A stretch of 5,307 bases of DNA from Candidatus Falkowbacteria bacterium CG10_big_fil_rev_8_21_14_0_10_43_11 (GTDB lineage Bacteria > Patescibacteriota > Patescibacteriia > Patescibacteriales > XYC2-FULL-47-12): the NCBI GenBank assembly GCA_002778635.1, contig PFAS01000042.1:3787-9093 (forward strand), given 5' to 3'. Each line of letters begins with the position of its first letter. Within the stretch, counting starts at the first letter, position 1. Positions 1 to 2,839 of the stretch are shown piece after piece. A program made the position numbers and the translations under genes. The notes under the pieces were generated by a model, which worked only from the letters and a program-made list of their open reading frames with translations, searched no databases and was not told the origin of the DNA.

Positions 1-78
1 GGCGGTTCGTCCGGAGGAGGATTTGGCGGTTTTGGGGGAGGAATGAGCGGAGGAGGAGGAAGCAGTGGGAGTTGGTAG
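1..78 (+). CDS. C-terminal end of a probable TPM-domain (YgcG-like) membrane protein, partial
   Basis: Frame 1 is open from the window edge to the TAG at 76-78 and encodes 25 residues that are almost all Gly and Ser, with two Phe (GGFGGFGGG-type) and a terminal SGSW. A Gly/Ser/Phe-rich tail ending in SGSW or a similar motif is typical of TPM-domain proteins (Pfam TPM_phosphatase, formerly DUF477). In these an exported globular domain and a membrane helix precede a low-complexity glycine tail. The catalytic or globular part lies upstream of the window, so the family call rests on the tail alone. In many bacteria such genes follow a lemA gene; whether that holds here cannot be seen. Other Gly-rich membrane or surface proteins could have a similar tail. 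Confidence 0.6.
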   Translation, partial: GGSSGGGFGGFGGGMSGGGGSSGSW

Positions 79-80
79 AA

Positions 81-164
81 AGTATTTAGTATATGGTATT
101 TTGTATTTAGTATGATACTATTGTTATACTAAATACTGGATACTAACTACTAAATACTTTTTTT
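81..164 (+). terminator. Long imperfect inverted repeat with T tract between the TPM-like gene and the M16 gene
   Basis: Arms 81-113 and 126-158 (33 nt each) pair almost end to end, with a few mismatches and G-U pairs, and are followed by seven T residues at 158-164. Both arms are made of AGTATTTAGTA-like words. The stem is A+T-rich, so it is a weaker terminator than a GC-rich hairpin, but length and T tract fit rho-independent termination of the upstream gene. The T tract runs directly into the ATG of the protease at 165. The element may also be a member of a dispersed palindromic repeat family. Confidence 0.55.
101..130 (+). promoter_or_regulatory. Possible extended -10 promoter for the M16 gene
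   Basis: TTGTAT at 101-106 and TATACT at 125-130 are separated by 18 bp. A TG at 122-123 gives the extended -10 form TGTTATACT. Transcription would start near 137, leaving a leader of about 28 nt made of the right arm of the inverted repeat. The -35 match is poor (3 of 6) and the region is A+T-rich, so chance is a real possibility. The same extended -10 form recurs before the large gene at 2764-2772 (TGTTATAAT), which lends some support. Confidence 0.35.
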
Positions 165-1427
165 ATGTACAAAAAAGAAGTTTTAAAAAATGGCGTCCGC
201 CTCTTGACGGTTCCCATGCCCTCAACCCAAACTTTCACCATACTCGTAATGGTTGCGACCGGCTCGCGGCACGAAACGCGCGAGAATAACGGCATCTCGC
301 ATTTTTTAGAGCACATGTTTTTTAAGGGGACGAAGAAGCGCCCGACCGCGTTCGCGCTGGCAACGGAACTGGACAAAGTGGGCGGCGAGTTCAACGCTTT
401 TACCTCCAAAGAATACACCGGCTATTACGCCAAAGTCGGCGGTGAACACGCGGCGCTCGCGGTTGACGTTATCGGCGACATTTTATTAAACTCCAAATTT
501 GAACGGGCGGAAATTGAGCGGGAGCGGGGAGTGATATTGGAAGAAATTAATTTATACGAGAATAATCCGGTGATGCACATTGAAGACATATTTGAGAGCT
601 GTTTGTACGGCGACACTCCGGCCGGCTGGGACACCATCGGCACGAAAGAGAATGTCAGTCGTTTTCGGCGCAAAGATTTTTTGCGCTATTGGCAAGGGCA
701 TTATCAAGGTAAAAATATCGCGGCCGGCCTAGCCGGGCGTTTTAGCGCTCGGGACATTAAAGCGGTTAAAGAAATATTCGCGCGCGTGACGGGCGGCGAA
801 AAAAATAAGTTGGAAAATTTCGCGGTTAAGCAGACCGCACCAAGATTGAAAATAAAGCGGCAAGAAACCAAACAGGCGAATTTTTCTTTGGGCGTGCCGG
901 CTTACGGCTACTACCATCAAGATTACGAAGCGGCCAAACTATTAGGCGTAATTTTGGGCGGCTCCATGAGCTCGCGGCTGTTTATCGCCGTGCGCGAACG
1001 ACGGGGGCTGGCGTATCAGGTGCATACGGACGTTGAAGGTTATCGCGACGGCGGGTATTTAACGACCGTTGTCGGCACTTCGCCGGATAAAACCGAGAAG
1101 GCGGTTAAAATAATTTTAGAAGAATATAAAAAAGTGAGCCGCGAAGGAGTGAGCGCGGCGGAATTAACCAAAGCAAAAGATTTTATCAAAGGCAAATTGG
1201 CTTTGCATCTGGAATCTTCCGATGAATTGGCCGGCTGGTATTTAAAACAAGAGATACTGGATAGGGAAGTAATGGCGCCGGAAGAATACTCCCAAAAAAT
1301 ATCAGCCGTCAAGTTATCGGACATTAAGCGGGTGGCGGGAGAGATATTTCAAAATAACCGCTTAAATTTGGCGGTTATCGGGTATCGGATAAAAGAGAAT
1401 GGCTTAAAAAGATTGCTGAAACTGTAA
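165..1427 (+). CDS. Zinc-dependent M16 family peptidase (insulinase / processing-peptidase type)
   Basis: A complete 420-residue metalloprotease of the short M16B type. The inverted zinc motif HxxEH is HFLEH at residues 46-50: His46 and His50 bind zinc and Glu49 is the catalytic base. The third ligand is Glu127 in VILEEI (residues 123-128), exactly at the HxxEH-x76-E spacing of the family. The N-terminal peptidase domain spans about 10-155 and the C-terminal M16 domain about 165-345. The latter contains GGSMSSRLF (265-273) and RGLAYQV (280-286), which help form the closed substrate chamber. M16B enzymes degrade or process short peptides and usually work as dimers. No signal peptide or membrane helix is evident, so a cytoplasmic location is likely. 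The ATG at 165 is chosen because MYKKEVLKNGVRLL matches a normal family N-terminus. It lies directly after a T tract with no room for a Shine-Dalgarno site. No partner M16 gene is visible in the window. Confidence 0.93.
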   Translation: MYKKEVLKNGVRLLTVPMPSTQTFTILVMVATGSRHETRENNGISHFLEHMFFKGTKKRPTAFALATELDKVGGEFNAFTSKEYTGYYAKVGGEHAALAVDVIGDILLNSKFERAEIERERGVILEEINLYENNPVMHIEDIFESCLYGDTPAGWDTIGTKENVSRFRRKDFLRYWQGHYQGKNIAAGLAGRFSARDIKAVKEIFARVTGGEKNKLENFAVKQTAPRLKIKRQETKQANFSLGVPAYGYYHQDYEAAKLLGVILGGSMSSRLFIAVRERRGLAYQVHTDVEGYRDGGYLTTVVGTSPDKTEKAVKIILEEYKKVSREGVSAAELTKAKDFIKGKLALHLESSDELAGWYLKQEILDREVMAPEEYSQKISAVKLSDIKRVAGEIFQNNRLNLAVIGYRIKENGLKRLLKL

Positions 1428-1472
1428 AATAGCGGCATTTTCGGAATAAGCGGGGAACAAATTTATCCGATA
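1383..1472. repeat. 11-bp inverted pair built on the TATCCGATA motif, spanning the end of the M16 gene
   Basis: TATCGGATAAA at 1383-1393 is the exact reverse complement of TTTATCCGATA at 1462-1472. The motif centres are 81 bp apart. The left copy lies inside the last codons of the protease (within GYRIKEN) and the right copy just after the stop. The interior shows no clear similarity to the second such pair at 2711-2799. Confidence 0.6.
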
Positions 1473-1496
1473 TAAAAATAAAGTTTAATTTTAGCC

Positions 1497-1538
1497 AAAA
1501 AATCTTCTTTAAAAAATAAGAAGATTTTTTATTTTTTT
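1497..1538 (+). terminator. Rho-independent terminator after the M16 gene
   Basis: A perfect 13-bp stem pairs 1497-1509 (AAAAAATCTTCTT) with 1518-1530, around an 8-nt loop. The descending arm ends in six T and is followed by A and seven more T (1532-1538). It lies 69 nt past the protease stop codon. The A/T flanks of the stem make it close to symmetric, but there is no convergent gene on the other strand for it to serve. Confidence 0.82.
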
Positions 1539-1592
1539 ATAATGCTAAATTACTGATAATATCAAGGTTTTATGATTATGGATTCATAGCAG

Positions 1593-1633
1593 CCCATCCG
1601 ATAATAAAATTTTTAATTTAACCGTTGGATGGG
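1593..1633. repeat. Inverted repeat CCCATCC/GGATGGG containing a motif copy
   Basis: CCCATCC at 1593-1599 pairs with GGATGGG at 1627-1633 and can be extended by G-U and A-U pairs to about 10 bp, with an A+T-rich loop. The left arm overlaps a TATCCGATA-type motif in the variant CATCCGATA (1595-1603). No T tract follows directly, so a terminator role is not favoured. Confidence 0.5.
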
Positions 1634-1830
1634 AGTCTGCGGCAAAGCGCAAATTTTTTGTTAAAATTTAAAATAATTTAGACAAATTTTTTTGATAAAA
1701 TTTGCCTCGCGGCAATTCCCCACCAAGACGCAAAGTTAAATGAGCGTTTCTTTCAAAGGCAGGTTCGCCGCAAGCGCAAAAGACCAATCGCGGCTTAGCG
1801 TATAGAATAGTTTTGTTTAATTTTTAGCGT

Positions 1831-1839
1831 GATCCGATA
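1831..1839 (+). repeat. Dispersed motif copy GATCCGATA
   Basis: Eight of nine bases match TATCCGATA, the short near-palindrome found repeatedly in this intergenic region. It stands alone, with no inverted partner about 80 bp upstream. Confidence 0.45.
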
Positions 1840-1870
1840 TTATTTTTTTGCTAATTTTAGTGGGCGAGGG

Positions 1871-1934
1871 ACATTAAAACATTAAAACATTAAAACAATA
1901 AAACATCAAAATATAAAGGCATTAAAACATCATA
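1871..1934. repeat. Octamer tandem repeat, eight units of ACATTAAA
   Basis: Three exact copies of ACATTAAA at 1871-1894 are followed without any phase slip by five degenerate units: ACAATAAA, ACATCAAA, ATATAAAG, GCATTAAA and ACATCATA. The array is 64 bp long, with divergence growing to the right. The unit length is not a multiple of three and there is no spacer, so neither coding repeats nor CRISPR are suggested. It is a simple-sequence array, potentially variable in copy number by slippage. Confidence 0.8.
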
Positions 1935-2034
1935 AGATGGAAGACTTCCTATAAGGCAGACATGAAAATTATAGAATATAAAACACTTGGCATCTGGCAA
2001 TTGATAGCGTCCGCCTCATAAATCACGACTCCTC

Positions 2035-2070
2035 TGGCGCAGAACGCCACCTCCCCTTATAAAGGGGAGG
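2035..2070. repeat. Two directly adjacent hairpins
   Basis: TGGCG (2035-2039) pairs with CGCCA (2045-2049) across a 5-nt loop. It is followed with no gap by a 9-bp stem, CCTCCCCTT (2050-2058) with AAGGGGAGG (2062-2070), and a 3-nt loop. The two stems could stack coaxially. No T tract follows, so this looks like a REP-like palindromic element rather than a terminator. Confidence 0.65.
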
Positions 2071-2196
2071 AATAAAAAATACGGGTATGTATTTTTCATT
2101 CCCACCAATGAGAAGCTAGAGCGGATAGAGGGCGAGGAAACGGAGTTCGGAGATGAATGAAAATGCGAAGCATAGGGAAAATTTTAAAGTAAAATT

Positions 2197-2205
2197 TATC
2201 CGATA
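2197..2205 (+). repeat. Dispersed motif copy TATCCGATA
   Basis: A perfect copy of the nine-base near-palindrome, preceded by TT as in the other perfect copies. It follows a small 8-bp inverted repeat (2179-2186 with 2190-2197). A degenerate inverted partner (CGGATA at 2122-2127) lies at about the same distance as in the two better pairs, but six matching bases are weak evidence. Confidence 0.5.
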
Positions 2206-2253
2206 GCGTAAAATCTCAATTAAATTTAATAAATTATTCGAAATAGATTATTA

Positions 2254-2306
2254 GCCCTAAGTAATTTTAGGGTACCTCACGCAACGATATCACTCTGGCT
2301 TAGGGC
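2254..2306. repeat. Inverted repeat with two competing pairings
   Basis: GCCCTAAG at 2254-2261 is perfectly complementary to CTTAGGGC at 2299-2306. Its core CCCTAA can instead pair with TTAGGG at 2267-2272. The two hairpins exclude each other. No open reading frame or T tract is attached, so a switch function cannot be claimed. Confidence 0.4.
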
Positions 2307-2328
2307 GTTATCTTCTCAATGATACCCC

Positions 2329-2354
2329 TCCCTCCCGCAGTACTGCGGGAGGGA
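2329..2354. repeat. 26-bp perfect palindrome
   Basis: The sequence is an exact palindrome centred between 2341 and 2342. It has G+C-rich arms (TCCCTCCCGCAG to the centre) and AGTACT in the middle. As RNA it forms a strong hairpin with almost no loop, and as DNA it could extrude a cruciform. No T tract follows. It fits a dispersed palindromic repeat. Confidence 0.8.
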
Positions 2355-2382
2355 TCCAGAAAAATAAAATATGATTTAAAAG

Positions 2383-2435
2383 TCCCAGCCATACCCGGCC
2401 TTCGTTAGGAACTACGGCGGGCAAGAATGGCGGGA
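2383..2435. repeat. 53-bp imperfect hairpin, REP-like
   Basis: TCCC (2383-2386) plus GCCAT (2388-2392) pair with ATGGC plus GGGA (2427-2435), with A2387 bulged. After a small internal loop, CCCG (2394-2397) pairs with CGGG (2418-2421) and CC (2399-2400) with GG (2416-2417). The apical loop is about 15 nt. The conserved-looking G+C stem set in A+T-rich flanks resembles a repetitive extragenic palindrome. Confidence 0.65.
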
Positions 2436-2470
2436 TTAGAAAAATAAATAATGAGGTTGTTCCTTTAATA

Positions 2471-2495
2471 AGCCCCGGCGATAAATCGCGGGGCT
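2471..2495. repeat. G+C-rich hairpin
   Basis: AGCCCCG (2471-2477) pairs with CGGGGCT (2489-2495), then CGAT (2479-2482) with ATCG (2485-2488), with G2478 bulged and almost no loop. It begins a run of three palindromes packed into 85 bp. Confidence 0.6.
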
Positions 2496-2501
2496 AAAAC
2501 C

Positions 2502-2521
2502 AAACCCGCTTAAGCGGGTTT
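2502..2521. repeat. 20-bp perfect palindrome
   Basis: An exact palindrome, AAACCCGCTT followed by its complement, centred between 2511 and 2512. It sits six bases after the preceding hairpin and four bases before the next one. Confidence 0.75.
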
Positions 2522-2525
2522 CGCG

Positions 2526-2555
2526 CCCAGCCTTGGCATTTATGCCTAGGTTGGG
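2526..2555. repeat. 13-bp hairpin with one mismatch and a 4-nt loop
   Basis: CCCAGCCTTGGCA (2526-2538) pairs with 2543-2555, with one T-T mismatch (2534/2547), one G-U pair (2530/2551) and a TTTA loop. An A+T-rich stretch with several T runs begins about 15 bp later, too far for a classical terminator tail. Confidence 0.65.
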
Positions 2556-2710
2556 TTGTGGATAAATAAGATTATTTTTTTATTTTGCCGTGCCGTTTGT
2601 AAAAAAGAAAAAACATTTATTTTTTTGTAAAGCGGCATTGTTTTATTTTTTATTATATTTTGCGCTAATTTAAAGGAGATTTTGGCAGTTATAAATATAG
2701 TTTGCGGCAA

Positions 2711-2799
2711 TATCGGATAAAAATTTGACGAGTTATTTTTTCTTGCCTGCCATGGCGTAAAAATGTTATAATAACCGTAAGAAAAGTTTTTATCCGATA
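2711..2799. repeat. 13-bp inverted motif pair bracketing the promoter of the large gene
   Basis: TATCGGATAAAAA at 2711-2723 is the exact reverse complement of TTTTTATCCGATA at 2787-2799. The motif centres are 80 bp apart and the promoter at 2743-2772 lies between them. Each half contains the near-palindrome TATC-C-GATA, the symmetry expected of a dimeric regulator site. The right copy would lie just downstream of the predicted transcription start, where bound protein could block RNA polymerase. Alternatively the pair could be terminal repeats of a small non-autonomous element. Confidence 0.6.
2743..2772 (+). promoter_or_regulatory. Sigma70-type extended -10 promoter for the large surface-protein gene
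   Basis: TTGCCT at 2743-2748 and a perfect TATAAT at 2767-2772 are separated by 18 bp. TG at 2764-2765 makes an extended -10 (TGTTATAAT). The predicted start is near 2779, giving a leader of about 60 nt before the ATG at 2840. The nearby TTGACG at 2725-2730 is too far from this -10 to be its -35. Confidence 0.72.
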
Positions 2800-2814
2800 G
2801 TAATTTTAAACGAC

Positions 2815-2839
2815 GGAGAGAACTTTTAATTTTATCTCC
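2815..2839 (+). promoter_or_regulatory. Purine-rich SD-like site facing a complementary pre-start segment
   Basis: GGAGA at 2815-2819 is the only Shine-Dalgarno-like sequence before the ATG at 2840, but it is about 20 nt away, too far for normal use. TCTCC at 2835-2839, directly before the start codon, is its exact complement, so the two could form a 5-bp stem around a 15-nt A+T-rich loop. That could either bring the SD next to the start codon or hide it. Confidence 0.35.

Larger units (their letters stand above)
1428..2839. other. 1.4-kb gene-poor intergenic region rich in palindromes
   Basis: No frame on either strand gives a credible protein here and no tRNA or rRNA could be recognised. 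The region is clearly richer in A+T than the flanking genes. It carries a terminator just after the protease gene, a tandem octamer repeat, a crowd of palindromes between 2035 and 2555, scattered TATCCGATA motifs, and a promoter at the right end. Individual elements are listed separately. Stretches 1640-1830 and 1935-2030 show only short, weak inverted repeats and no assignable function. Confidence 0.75.

Noticed and set aside
143..1324. Four minus-strand open frames of 63-94 residues opposite the protease gene
   Set aside because: The plus-strand frame has full M16 catalytic motifs with correct spacing. The antisense frames show no family resemblance.
1383..1472. Reading the 90-bp motif-bounded interval as a MITE homologous to 2711-2799
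   Set aside because: The interiors share no clear similarity, no target-site duplication is visible, and the left end lies within a normal-looking protease C-terminus.
1871..1934. CRISPR-like repetition in the octamer array
   Set aside because: Units are 8 bp, directly adjacent and without spacers, and there are no cas genes.
1640..2460. Search for a tRNA or other known structured RNA gene in the intergenic region
   Set aside because: No T-loop signature with matching acceptor and anticodon stems was found. The hairpins seen do not combine into a cloverleaf or a riboswitch class I can recognise.
2682..2720. A 12-residue TTG-started mini-ORF after a strong SD-like TAAAGGAG (2671-2678)
   Set aside because: The gap between SD and TTG is only 3 nt, the peptide is very short, no obvious promoter at proper spacing precedes it, and it ends inside a motif copy. 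The SD match in A-rich sequence may be chance.
2725..2772. TTGACG (2725-2730) as the -35 partner of TATAAT (2767-2772)
   Set aside because: The spacer would be 36 bp. TTGCCT at 2743-2748 gives a normal 18-bp spacer.
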